From Rhodosalinus sp041685465 (GTDB taxonomy: Bacteria > Pseudomonadota > Alphaproteobacteria > Rhodobacterales > Rhodobacteraceae), in assembly GCF_041685465.1 (NCBI RefSeq), contig NZ_JAWLFS010000209.1, positions 1 through 5,411 of the forward strand: a stretch of 5,411 nt of DNA, read 5' to 3'. Positions 1 to 5,411 of this stretch are shown one piece after another. Positions within the stretch are counted from its first letter, which is position 1. Every line of letters starts with the position of its first letter. A program made the position numbers and the translations under genes. Below the pieces are notes generated by a model. That model saw only the letters and a program-made list of their open reading frames with translations, did not search any database and was not told where the DNA came from.

Positions 1-110
1 TCGGGCGGGGTCCGCCCACGGGCCTGCCCCCCTTGACGGTATCGGGCAAGCCTGAGCATGTATACCGCGACCGGGGCACGCCCCTCCACCCCTTCGGCCA
101 CGGCCCGCGG
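1..110. other. Leader region upstream of trpG, no supported gene
   Basis: No gene can be supported here. Frames 1 and 2 close at TGA codons at 34-36 and 53-55. Frame 3 is open and runs into trpG, but its translation before position 111 is rich in Pro and Gly and resembles no part of the glutamine amidotransferase fold. The stretch holds small GC-rich inverted repeats (3-17, 73-84, 96-105) and a -35-like TTGACG at 33-38 without a convincing -10. The end of an upstream gene could lie in frame 1 or 2 of the first few dozen bases, but so little of it would be present that it cannot be named. Confidence 0.5.
3..17 (+). terminator. Perfect 6-bp GC hairpin, possibly the end of an upstream transcript
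   Basis: GGGCGG (3-8) pairs perfectly with CCGCCC (12-17) across a three-base loop. No run of T follows; the downstream bases are C-rich until CTTGAC at 32-37. It could be a remnant terminator or attenuator-like stem between an upstream gene and trpG. Such stems also arise by chance at this base composition, so the call is weak. Confidence 0.2.
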
Positions 111-692
111 ATGCTGCTGCTCATCGACAACTACGACAGTTTCACCTGGAACCTCGTCCATTACCTGGGCGAGCTCGGGGCCGAGGTGCGCGTATGCCGC
201 AACGACGCCCTGACCGTCGAGGCGGCGCTGGAGATGCGGCCGGCGGGGCTCGTGCTCTCGCCGGGCCCCTGCGACCCGGACCGCGCGGGCATCTGCCTCG
301 AGCTGACGCGCGCGGCGGCCGAGGCGGGTCTGCCGCTCCTTGGGGTCTGCCTCGGGCACCAGACGATCGGGCAGGCCTTCGGCGGCCGCGTCACCGGCGC
401 CGGGCGGATCATGCACGGCAAGACCGACCGCGTGATGCATGACGGCACCGGGCTCTTCGCCGGGCTGCCCTCACCGCTCACGGCGACGCGCTATCACTCG
501 CTGGTGGTCGCGCGCGAGGGGCTGCCCGAGGCGCTTCGCGTCACCGCCGAGACGGAGGACGGCACGATCATGGGCCTCGCGCACCGCACGCTGCCCGTTC
601 ACGGGGTGCAGTTCCATCCCGAGTCCATCGCCTCCGAGCATGGCAAGCGGATGCTCGACGCCTTCCTCTCCGAGACCCGCGAAGCGGCATGA
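111..692 (+). CDS. trpG: Anthranilate synthase component II (glutamine amidotransferase)
   Basis: This 193-residue class I glutamine amidotransferase hydrolyses glutamine and channels ammonia to TrpE, which makes anthranilate from chorismate in the cytoplasm. The protein opens with the family start LLIDNYDSFTWNL (residues 3-15). It has the oxyanion-loop stretch LSPGPCDP (49-56), the nucleophile Cys80 in GVCLGHQ, HGK at 102-104, and the catalytic His169 and Glu171 in GVQFHPES. ATG at 111 is chosen because the family begins a few residues before DNYDSF. A TTG at 33 would add 26 residues with no homology, although no strong Shine-Dalgarno precedes 111. The stop overlaps the trpD start. The gene is stand-alone, not fused to trpE or trpD. 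In some bacteria the same subunit also serves PabB in folate synthesis (PabA role); the sequence cannot exclude that. Confidence 0.95.
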   Translation: MLLLIDNYDSFTWNLVHYLGELGAEVRVCRNDALTVEAALEMRPAGLVLSPGPCDPDRAGICLELTRAAAEAGLPLLGVCLGHQTIGQAFGGRVTGAGRIMHGKTDRVMHDGTGLFAGLPSPLTATRYHSLVVAREGLPEALRVTAETEDGTIMGLAHRTLPVHGVQFHPESIASEHGKRMLDAFLSETREAA

Positions 693-1711
693 GCGACGGG
701 CTGAAACCGCTGATCGGGCGCGCGGCGCAGGGGCCGCTCAGCGTCGCCGAGGCCGAGAGCGCCTTTCGCTGTCTCTTCGAGGGGGGCGCGACGCCGGCGC
801 AGATGGGCGGCTTTCTCATGGCGCTGCGCACGCGCGGCGAGACGGTGGACGAATACGCCGCCGCCGCCGCCGTGATGCGCGCCAAGTGCCAGAAGGTCGC
901 CGCGCCCCAGGGGGCGATGGACATCGTTGGCACCGGCGGCGACGGCAAGGGCACGCTCAACATCTCCACCGCCGCGGCCTTCGTCGTCGCCGGCGCGGGC
1001 GTGCCCGTGGCCAAGCACGGCAACCGCAACCTGAGCTCGAAATCCGGGGCGGCCGACGCGCTCGCGCAGATGGGCATCAACGTGATGGTGCACGCGCCTG
1101 TCGTGGAGCGCGCGCTCGCCGAGGTGGGCATCGGCTTCATGATGGCGCCCATGCATCACCCGGCGATGGCGCATGTGGGCCCCGTGCGCGCCGAGCTCGG
1201 TACCCGCACGATCTTCAACATCCTCGGGCCGCTGACGAACCCGGCGGCCGTGACGCGCCAGTTGACCGGCGCCTTCTCGGCGGCGCTGCTGCGGCCGATG
1301 GCGGAGACGCTCAAGCGGCTCGGCAGCGAGCGCGCCTGGCTCGTGCACGGCGCTGACGGCACCGACGAGATCTCCATCGCGGGCGCCACGCGCCTCGTCG
1401 CGCTGGAGGAGGACGGCACCATCGCCGAGCGCGACATCCACCCCGAGGACTTCGGCCTCGCGCCGCATCCCTTCGAGGCGATCCTCGGCGGCACGCCGGA
1501 GGAGAACGCCCGCGCCTTCGCCGATCTGCTGGCGGGCGCGCAATCGGCCTATCGCGACGCGGTGCTCCTCAATGCCGCCGCGGCCCTGATCGTCTCCGGC
1601 CGGGCGGCGGACCCCGCCGAGGGCGTGGCGATGGCCGCCGAAAGCCTCGACAGCGGCGCGGCGCGCGGCAAGGTCGAGGCGCTGGCCCGCATCACGAAGG
1701 ACGCGCAATGA
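689..1711 (+). CDS. trpD: Anthranilate phosphoribosyltransferase
   Basis: The enzyme transfers phosphoribose from PRPP to anthranilate, the second committed step of tryptophan synthesis. At 340 residues it is the usual family length. The N-terminal helical part (about 1-70) is followed by the PRPP-binding glycine loop GTGGDG (81-86), NISTAAAF (91-98), the KHGNR segment (109-113) leading into SSKSGAAD, and a histidine-bearing MMAPMHHPAM (151-160) of the anthranilate-binding region. GPLTNP follows at 180-185, and the metal-binding acidic pair Asp226-Glu227 lies in HGADGTDE. ATG overlaps the trpG stop (ATGA, 689-692), so translation is probably coupled; no strong ribosome binding site of its own is evident. 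The gene is not fused to trpG, unlike trpGD of enteric bacteria. Nothing is missing or truncated. Confidence 0.97.
   Translation: MSDGLKPLIGRAAQGPLSVAEAESAFRCLFEGGATPAQMGGFLMALRTRGETVDEYAAAAAVMRAKCQKVAAPQGAMDIVGTGGDGKGTLNISTAAAFVVAGAGVPVAKHGNRNLSSKSGAADALAQMGINVMVHAPVVERALAEVGIGFMMAPMHHPAMAHVGPVRAELGTRTIFNILGPLTNPAAVTRQLTGAFSAALLRPMAETLKRLGSERAWLVHGADGTDEISIAGATRLVALEEDGTIAERDIHPEDFGLAPHPFEAILGGTPEENARAFADLLAGAQSAYRDAVLLNAAAALIVSGRAADPAEGVAMAAESLDSGAARGKVEALARITKDAQ
1696..1701 (+). promoter_or_regulatory. Ribosome binding site of trpC inside the trpD 3' end
   Basis: GAAGGA lies six bases before the trpC ATG and is a good Shine-Dalgarno match. It supports the overlapping start at 1708 and suggests trpC can initiate directly as well as by coupling to trpD. 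Confidence 0.6.
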
Positions 1712-2520
1712 CCGACACCGTGCTCGACCGGATCACCGCCTACAAGCTGGAAGAAATCGCCGCCTGCAAGGCCGCCAAACCGCTCGAGGAGGTCGAGGAG
1801 GAGGCGCGCGCCGCCCCCGCCGTGCGCCCCTTCGGCGAGGCGCTGCTGCAGGCCTCGAAGGCCGGTTACGGCCTGATCGCCGAGATCAAGAAGGCCTCCC
1901 CCTCGAAGGGGCTGATCCGCGATCCCTTCGACCCGCCGGCGCTCGCCGCGGCCTATGAGGCGGGCGGCGCCACCTGCCTCTCGGTGCTCACCGACGCGCC
2001 GAGCTTCCAGGGGCAGAAATCCGACCTGACCGACGCCCGCGCGGCCTGTTCGCTCCCCGTCCTGCGCAAGGATTTCCTCTTCGATCCCTACCAGGTGGTC
2101 GAGGCGCGCGCGCTCGGCGCCGACTGCGTGCTGGTCATCATGGCCGCCGTCTCGGACGCGCAGGCCGCCGAGATCGAGGCGGCCGCGGCCGACTGGGGCA
2201 TGGATGTGCTCGTGGAGATCCACGACATGGACGACCTTGCGCGGGCGGCGAAGCTCTCGTCGCGGCTCGTCGGCATCAACAACCGCGACCTGCATACCTT
2301 CGAGACCTCGCTCGACGTGACGCGCAAGCTCATCCGTCGCGTGCCGCCCAACCGCATCGTCGTCTCCGAAAGCGGCCTGTCGAGCCCGGAGGACCTCTCC
2401 GATCTGGCGCGCTACGGCGCGCGCTGCTTCCTCGTCGGTGAGCGCCTGATGCGCGAGGAGGACGTCGCGCAGGCGACCCGCGATCTGATCGCGCACCCGC
2501 TGACGCCCGGCGGCATGTGA
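1708..2520 (+). CDS. trpC: Indole-3-glycerol phosphate synthase
   Basis: This 270-residue TIM-barrel enzyme decarboxylates and cyclises CdRP to indole-3-glycerol phosphate. The catalytic set known from the Sulfolobus enzyme can be placed. Glu59 and Lys61 are in AEIKKASPSKG, general-acid Lys121 in LRKDF, and Glu170 in LVEIH. Asn191 is in GINNRDL, and Glu221-Ser222 are in the phosphate-binding SESGL. FLVGE (241-245) is the last barrel strand with its glycine. Residues 1-50 form the N-terminal extension helices typical of the family. The protein is monofunctional: no TrpF (PRAI) domain follows, unlike E. coli TrpC. The start overlaps the trpD stop by ATGA and has its own GAAGGA site. The next gene, moaC, starts 8 bases after the stop. 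Confidence 0.97.
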   Translation: MTDTVLDRITAYKLEEIAACKAAKPLEEVEEEARAAPAVRPFGEALLQASKAGYGLIAEIKKASPSKGLIRDPFDPPALAAAYEAGGATCLSVLTDAPSFQGQKSDLTDARAACSLPVLRKDFLFDPYQVVEARALGADCVLVIMAAVSDAQAAEIEAAAADWGMDVLVEIHDMDDLARAAKLSSRLVGINNRDLHTFETSLDVTRKLIRRVPPNRIVVSESGLSSPEDLSDLARYGARCFLVGERLMREEDVAQATRDLIAHPLTPGGM

Positions 2521-2522
2521 GG
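2519..2522 (+). promoter_or_regulatory. Short Shine-Dalgarno GAGG that decides the moaC start
   Basis: GAGG overlaps the trpC stop codon and sits six bases before the ATG at 2529. An alternative in-frame GTG at 2517 (overlapping the trpC stop) would add four residues (M-R-R-A) and would place this site inside the gene. The spacing favours 2529. Confidence 0.45.
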
Positions 2523-2528
2523 CGCGCC

Positions 2529-3005
2529 ATGGCCGATCTGACGCATTTCGACGACAGCGGCGCGGCACGCATGGTCGACGTCTCGGACAAGGCCGAGACC
2601 GCGCGCATCGCCCGCGCCGGCGCCTGGATCCGCATGGCGCCCGAGACGCTCGCGCTCGTGGAGGCGGGCGAGGCGAAGAAGGGCGACGTCGAAGGCGTCG
2701 CTCGGCTCGCCGGGATCATGGGGGCGAAGCGCACGGCGGACCTCATCCCGCTCTGCCATCCCCTGCCGCTTGCGTCGGTGACCCTCGACATCGAGGTGGA
2801 TCGCGCCCTGCCGGGCCTGCGGCTCACCGCGACGGCCAAGACCACCGGGCGCACCGGCGTCGAGATGGAGGCGCTGACCGCCGCCTCGATCGCCGCGCTC
2901 ACGGTCTACGACATGCTCAAGGCCGCCGACCGCGCGATGGAGATCGGCGGCCTGCGCGTGCTTCTGAAGGACGGCGGCAAGTCCGGCCGCTTCGAAGCCG
3001 AATGA
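2529..3005 (+). CDS. moaC: Cyclic pyranopterin monophosphate synthase MoaC
   Basis: MoaC converts the MoaA product 3',8-cyclo-7,8-dihydro-GTP into cyclic pyranopterin monophosphate, the first isolable intermediate of molybdenum cofactor synthesis. The 158-residue length is standard. The typical opening LTHFDDSG...MVDVSDK is at residues 4-21. Lys51 is in AKKGDV and His77 in the signature LIPLCHPL (72-79). Glu112 and Glu114 lie in TGVEMEALTAASIAAL, and Asp128 and Lys131 in VYDMLKAADR. These residue numbers equal those I recall for the E. coli active site (Lys51, His77, Asp128, Lys131), which also supports the ATG at 2529 over the GTG at 2517. The gene follows trpC by 8 bases and overlaps moeA by ATGA, so it is probably read on the tryptophan transcript. 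All motif residues are present. Confidence 0.97.
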   Translation: MADLTHFDDSGAARMVDVSDKAETARIARAGAWIRMAPETLALVEAGEAKKGDVEGVARLAGIMGAKRTADLIPLCHPLPLASVTLDIEVDRALPGLRLTATAKTTGRTGVEMEALTAASIAALTVYDMLKAADRAMEIGGLRVLLKDGGKSGRFEAE

Positions 3006-4183
3006 TCTCCGTCGACGAGGCGCTCGATCAGCTCTTCGCGCTGGTCGCGCCGCTCGGGGTGGAGCGCGTGGCCCTGCGTGACGCGGCGGGCCGCGTGCTC
3101 GCCGCCGATGCGGTCGCCACGCGGGACCAGCCCCCCTTCCCCGCCGCGGCGATGGACGGCTACGCCCTGCGCGGGGCGGAGGTCGCGCCCGGCGCGCGCT
3201 TCCGCGTGATCGGCGAGGCACCGGCGGGCCGCCGCCATCGCGGCGCCGTGGGGCCGGGCGAGGCCGTGCGCATCTTCACCGGCGCGCCCATGCCCGAGGG
3301 CACCGACCGCGTCGTGATCCAGGAGGACACGACGCGCGAGGGCGACATGATGACCGTGACCGGAGATCCCGGCCCCGGCCCGCATGTCCGCCCCGCCGGC
3401 GCCGATTTCAGCCGGGGCGCGCGGCTCCAAGCGCCGCGGCGGCTCTCGGCGGCGGATGTCGCGCTGATCGCCGCGATGAACCTGCCGGAGGTGCAGGTCG
3501 CCCGCCGCCCCGCGGTCGCGATCCTGTCGACCGGCGACGAACTCGTGATGCCGGGCGAGGACGCCGGGGAGGATCAGATCGTCGCCTCCAACGCCTTCGG
3601 GCTGAAGGCGCTCCTGGAGGCCGAGGGGGCGGAGGCGCGCCTCCTGCCCATCGCGCGCGACACGGAGGCCTCGCTCCGGGCGGGCTTCGAGCTGGCCGCC
3701 GGGGCCGACCTGATCCTGACCGTCGGCGGCGCCTCCGTGGGCGATCACGACCTCGTCGCGCCGGTGGCGCAGGCCCTGGGGCTGGAGACGGCCTTCTACA
3801 AGGTGGCGATGCGGCCCGGCAAGCCGCTCATGGCAGGCCGGATGGGCGATGCGGCGATGATCGGCCTTCCGGGCAACCCGGTCTCGGCGATCGTCTGCGG
3901 TGCCGTCTTCGTCGCGCCGGTGATCCGCAAGATGCTGGGACTGGGGGCTGCCCGCGCGCCCCTGCGCCGGGCCCCCCTCGCCCGCGCCGTCGCGGCGAAC
4001 GGCCCGCGGCAGCACTACATGCGCGCACGGCTGACCGCGGCCGGGCTCGAGCCGTTCGACAGCCAGGACAGCGCCCTCCTCTCGCTTCTGGCGGAGGCGG
4101 ACGCGCTCCTCGTGCGGCCGCCCGGCGACGGACCGCGCACCGCCGGCGAGGTCATGGACTACGTGCCGCTTCCCCGGCCCTGA
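3002..4183 (+). CDS. moeA: Molybdopterin molybdenumtransferase MoeA
   Basis: MoeA inserts molybdate into adenylylated molybdopterin to complete the cofactor. At 393 residues it is close to the usual ~400-410. The N-terminal domain has the hallmark PPF...AAMDGYA (44-55, with Asp52) and IFTGAPMPEGTDRVV (91-105). The central MogA-like domain carries ILSTGDEL (174-181, Asp179-Glu180) and GGASVGDHD (242-250). It also has KVAMRPGKPLMAG (267-279) and GLPGNPVS (288-295). A C-terminal beta domain (about 315-393) follows. The start ATG overlaps the moaC stop (ATGA), indicating coupling. MoaC and MoeA act at opposite ends of the pathway; the genes for intermediate steps (moaA, moaD/E, mogA) are not in the window. 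It is not fused to a MogA or MobA domain. It is the last gene before a 78-base gap with a new promoter. Confidence 0.96.
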   Translation: MISVDEALDQLFALVAPLGVERVALRDAAGRVLAADAVATRDQPPFPAAAMDGYALRGAEVAPGARFRVIGEAPAGRRHRGAVGPGEAVRIFTGAPMPEGTDRVVIQEDTTREGDMMTVTGDPGPGPHVRPAGADFSRGARLQAPRRLSAADVALIAAMNLPEVQVARRPAVAILSTGDELVMPGEDAGEDQIVASNAFGLKALLEAEGAEARLLPIARDTEASLRAGFELAAGADLILTVGGASVGDHDLVAPVAQALGLETAFYKVAMRPGKPLMAGRMGDAAMIGLPGNPVSAIVCGAVFVAPVIRKMLGLGAARAPLRRAPLARAVAANGPRQHYMRARLTAAGLEPFDSQDSALLSLLAEADALLVRPPGDGPRTAGEVMDYVPLPRP

Positions 4184-4199
4184 CCGGCGCGCCTGCCGG
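4184..4199 (+). terminator. GC hairpin directly after moeA, weak terminator candidate
   Basis: CCGGC (4184-4188) pairs with GCCGG (4195-4199) over a six-base loop, starting at the first base after the moeA stop. There is no T run behind it; the lexA -35 box begins two bases later. It may slow or end operon transcripts, but as an intrinsic terminator it is incomplete, so read-through into lexA is plausible. Confidence 0.25.
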
Positions 4200-4200
4200 C

Positions 4201-4229
4201 TTGACACAAAACGGGAACAGGCGTAGAAC
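4201..4229 (+). promoter_or_regulatory. lexA promoter (sigma-70 type)
   Basis: A perfect -35 TTGACA (4201-4206; with the preceding C it is the CTTGAC form common in alphaproteobacteria) is followed at the ideal 17-base distance by TAGAAC (4224-4229), a 4 of 6 match to TATAAT. The expected transcript start is near 4236, giving a short leader of about 25 bases with the Shine-Dalgarno. Position and quality make it the best promoter in the window. Confidence 0.8.
4215..4229 (+). promoter_or_regulatory. LexA operator (SOS box), GAAC-N7-GAAC
   Basis: Two GAAC half-sites at 4215-4218 and 4226-4229 are separated by exactly seven bases, matching the alphaproteobacterial direct-repeat LexA box (GTTC-N7-GTTC on the other strand). 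The second half-site is part of the -10 element and the first lies in the promoter spacer, so bound LexA would block RNA polymerase. This is the expected autoregulatory site of lexA. I found no other pair of half-sites with this spacing in the window. Confidence 0.88.
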
Positions 4230-4244
4230 ACGGCGCAATCGCCC

Positions 4245-4252
4245 GAGAGGAG
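4245..4252 (+). promoter_or_regulatory. Strong ribosome binding site of lexA
   Basis: GAGAGGAG, with the AGGAG core at 4248-4252, lies nine bases before the ATG at 4262. It is the strongest Shine-Dalgarno in the window and fixes the lexA start. Confidence 0.75.
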
Positions 4253-4261
4253 TGCGCCGCG

Positions 4262-4963
4262 ATGCTCACGCGCAAGCAGATGGATCTTCTGCGTTTCATC
4301 AACGACCGGGTCGCGCGTGACGGCGTGCCGCCGAGCTTCGACGAGATGAAGGAGGCGCTGGATCTCCGGTCAAAGTCCGGGATCCACCGCCTGATCACCG
4401 CGCTCGAGGAGCGGGGCTTCATCCGCCGCCTTGCCCACCGGGCCCGGGCGATCGAGATCCTGCGCCTGCCCGAGAACCTGGAGAGCGCCCCGCGCGAGGG
4501 GCTGCGCGTGATCGAGGGCGACCGCCCCGCAACACCGGCCGGGGCGCGTCCTGTCGCGGAAGAGGCCCCTCGGGACGAGGTGACGGATCTGCCGCTTCTC
4601 GGACGGATCGCCGCCGGCGAACCGATCGAGGCCATCGCCGACGAGGCGCCCGAGGTGGCGGTCCCCGGCGCGATGCTCTCGGCGCAGGGCCGGCACTACG
4701 CGCTCGAGGTCAAGGGCGATTCGATGATCGAGGCAGGGATCAACGACGGCGACATCGTCGTGATCCGCGAGACCGCGGAAGCGCAGACCGGCGACATCGT
4801 CGTCGCGCAGGTCGAGGGCTACGAGGCCACGCTGAAGCGTTTCCGCAGCAAGGGCGACATGATCCTGCTCGAAGCGGCGAACCCTGCCTACGAGACGCGT
4901 GTCCTGCCGCGCGGCAGCGTGAGCGTACAGGGCCGTCTTGTCGGTCTCATTCGCATGTACTGA
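4262..4963 (+). CDS. lexA: SOS repressor LexA (autocleaving, S24 family)
   Basis: LexA binds SOS operators as a dimer and cleaves itself when stimulated by RecA filaments on damaged DNA. The 233-residue protein starts MLTRKQMDLLRFI and has a winged helix-turn-helix at about 1-70, with PSFDEMKEAL and the recognition helix around SKSGIHRLI (37-45). A variable linker follows (about 73-108), rich in Pro, Ala, Arg and Glu. The cleavage site Ala118-Gly119 is in GRIAAGEP. The S24 peptidase domain has nucleophile Ser154 in KGDSMIEAGI and base Lys192 in ATLKRF. The C-terminus VQGRLVGLIRMY is standard. Cleavage-site to Ser to Lys spacing is normal, so self-cleavage should work. At 233 residues it is longer than E. 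coli LexA (202) because of the linker, as in other alphaproteobacteria. It has its own promoter carrying a LexA box. Confidence 0.97.
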   Translation: MLTRKQMDLLRFINDRVARDGVPPSFDEMKEALDLRSKSGIHRLITALEERGFIRRLAHRARAIEILRLPENLESAPREGLRVIEGDRPATPAGARPVAEEAPRDEVTDLPLLGRIAAGEPIEAIADEAPEVAVPGAMLSAQGRHYALEVKGDSMIEAGINDGDIVVIRETAEAQTGDIVVAQVEGYEATLKRFRSKGDMILLEAANPAYETRVLPRGSVSVQGRLVGLIRMY

Positions 4964-5170
4964 CGCGCGCGCCGGGGTCTGCCCGGCCGGTTTGCCCGCC
5001 TGTTTGCGCTGCCGGACCTTTGTTTGCCTACGGAGCTCGGCCGCCGATGGGCACACGGCCGGCGCGCGTGGCATGTCTCATGCAGGCGCGTGACGGCACG
5101 TCCGGCCCTCAGAGTGCCCCGGACCACGCCCCGCCACCCATCGAGCGGGGGCGATGCTGCCAAGGCGACA
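4964..5170. other. Non-coding gap between convergent lexA and the comEC-like gene
   Basis: No coding frame is convincing here: the open frames lack recognisable motifs and run into the tail of the neighbouring genes. Visible structure is the stem at 4971-4987, three copies of GTTTGC (4990-4995, 5002-5007, 5022-5027), a small perfect hairpin GCATG-tct-CATGC (5071-5083), and a looser inverted pair TCCGG/CCGGA (5101-5105 with 5119-5123). Either of the latter two could help stop minus-strand transcription, but neither has a T run on that strand. Confidence 0.5.
4971..4987 (+). terminator. Possible lexA terminator hairpin
   Basis: GCCGGG (4971-4976) pairs perfectly with CCCGGC (4982-4987) over a five-base loop, eight bases after the lexA stop codon. 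Only a TTT at 4991-4993 follows, so the U tract is poor. The position suits a terminator between convergent genes, but evidence is limited to the stem. Confidence 0.35.
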
Positions 5171-5411
5171 TCACCGTGACACCGCGGCCAGCCGCTCGGA
5201 GACGCCGCGCGCGCCGGCCGGGCTCCAGAGACGGCGCCCCGCCTTGAGCGTGGCGCTTTCGATTCGCCAGCCCGCCTGCGACGGATACACCGCGATGCTC
5301 CCCGCCGCGCGCAGCCGCGCGCGGTCGAGCAGCAGGCAGGGCAGCGGCGCGCCCTCATACGGCTCCGTCATGACGACGATTTCCCCCGGCGCACAGCCTT
5401 CGAAACGCGCA
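5171..5411 (-). CDS. C-terminal tail of a probable ComEC/Rec2 family protein (partial)
   Basis: Only the last 79 residues are present; the gene enters from the right edge and ends at the TGA complementary to 5171-5173. The visible protein reads ARFEGCAPGEIVVMTEPYEG, then PCLLLDRARLRAAGSIAVYP near the middle, and SATLKAGRRLWSPAGAR close to the end. A CAPGEIVV-type strand, a CLLxDRxxLRxxG segment and a terminal RRLW motif resemble, from memory, the end of rhodobacterial ComEC/Rec2 proteins, polytopic membrane proteins that pass DNA into the cytoplasm. comEC is also the usual neighbour of lexA in that group. The name rests on motif memory and gene order, since the membrane Competence domain is outside the window. 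The frame is open across the edge, so an internal Met (complement of 5369-5371) is not the start. Confidence 0.65.
   Translation of the reverse strand, partial: ARFEGCAPGEIVVMTEPYEGAPLPCLLLDRARLRAAGSIAVYPSQAGWRIESATLKAGRRLWSPAGARGVSERLAAVSR

Noticed and set aside
32..66. Promoter for trpG from CTTGAC (32-37) and TATACC (61-66)
   Set aside because: The spacer would be 22 bases, too long for sigma-70, and hexamers at 17-18 bases (GCATGT, CATGTA) match the -10 consensus poorly.
597..615. Second LexA-like box from two GTTC motifs in trpG
   Set aside because: The spacing is ten bases, not seven, and it lies inside a coding region under a conserved GVQFHPES motif.
439..1356. Plus-strand frame overlapping trpG and trpD in another phase
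   Set aside because: The translation is Arg/Ala-rich repeats without motifs, a frame shadow of the two real genes.
599..1708. Long open frame on the minus strand across trpD
   Set aside because: It lies wholly antisense to a well-conserved gene, its translation is low-complexity Arg/Ala/Gly/His with no motif, and such mirror frames are usual at high GC.
2521..2528. GGCGCGCC palindrome at the trpC-moaC junction, recurring at 3281-3288 and 4186-4193
   Set aside because: An eight-base G/C palindrome is expected by chance several times in DNA of this composition; the copies share no flanking sequence.
2906..4231. Very long minus-strand open frame (441 codons) across moeA and the lexA promoter
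   Set aside because: It is explained by the codon bias of moeA on the other strand; the composition is Arg/Gly/His-rich, no domain is recognisable, and it would cover the lexA operator region.
5020..5247. Possible small plus-strand gene between lexA and the comEC-like tail
   Set aside because: It has no good ribosome site, is Pro/Arg-rich without motifs, and overlaps the end of the minus-strand gene by 77 bases.

Overview
The window is a compact, high-GC stretch of an alphaproteobacterial chromosome, most likely from the order Rhodobacterales. Three things suggest this: the strong G/C bias at third codon positions, the gene order trpG-trpD-trpC-moaC-moeA-lexA followed by a convergent comEC-like gene (an order I recall from Rhodobacteraceae genomes), and a LexA box of the alphaproteobacterial direct-repeat type (GAAC-N7-GAAC) rather than the palindrome of E. 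coli. No rRNA, tRNA, mobile element, CRISPR array or signature of recent transfer is visible.

Layout. Positions 1-110 are a short leader with no gene I can support. Positions 111-4183 hold five plus-strand genes packed as one probable operon. trpG, trpD and trpC (tryptophan synthesis) overlap by ATGA at both junctions. moaC (molybdenum cofactor) begins 8 bases after trpC, and moeA overlaps moaC by another ATGA. Positions 4184-4261 are the only real regulatory gap: a small GC hairpin, a clear sigma-70-type promoter and an SOS operator placed on its -10 end. lexA (4262-4963) follows with a good Shine-Dalgarno. Positions 4964-5170 are a non-coding convergent gap with a weak terminator-like hairpin. 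From 5171 to the window end lies the C-terminal tail of a minus-strand gene, probably comEC/rec2.

How the genes work together. TrpG supplies ammonia to anthranilate synthase (its TrpE partner is outside the window), TrpD adds the phosphoribosyl group, and TrpC closes the indole ring two steps later; trpF, trpB and trpA are not here. MoaC makes cyclic pyranopterin monophosphate, and MoeA later inserts molybdenum into molybdopterin, so they are the early and late ends of one cofactor pathway. LexA is the SOS repressor and almost certainly represses its own promoter.

All the complete genes carry their expected catalytic residues and look intact. I found no undescribed system. The points most worth a second look are the lexA control region, the long LexA interdomain linker, the trpG start, and the coupling of tryptophan and molybdenum-cofactor genes in one transcription unit.
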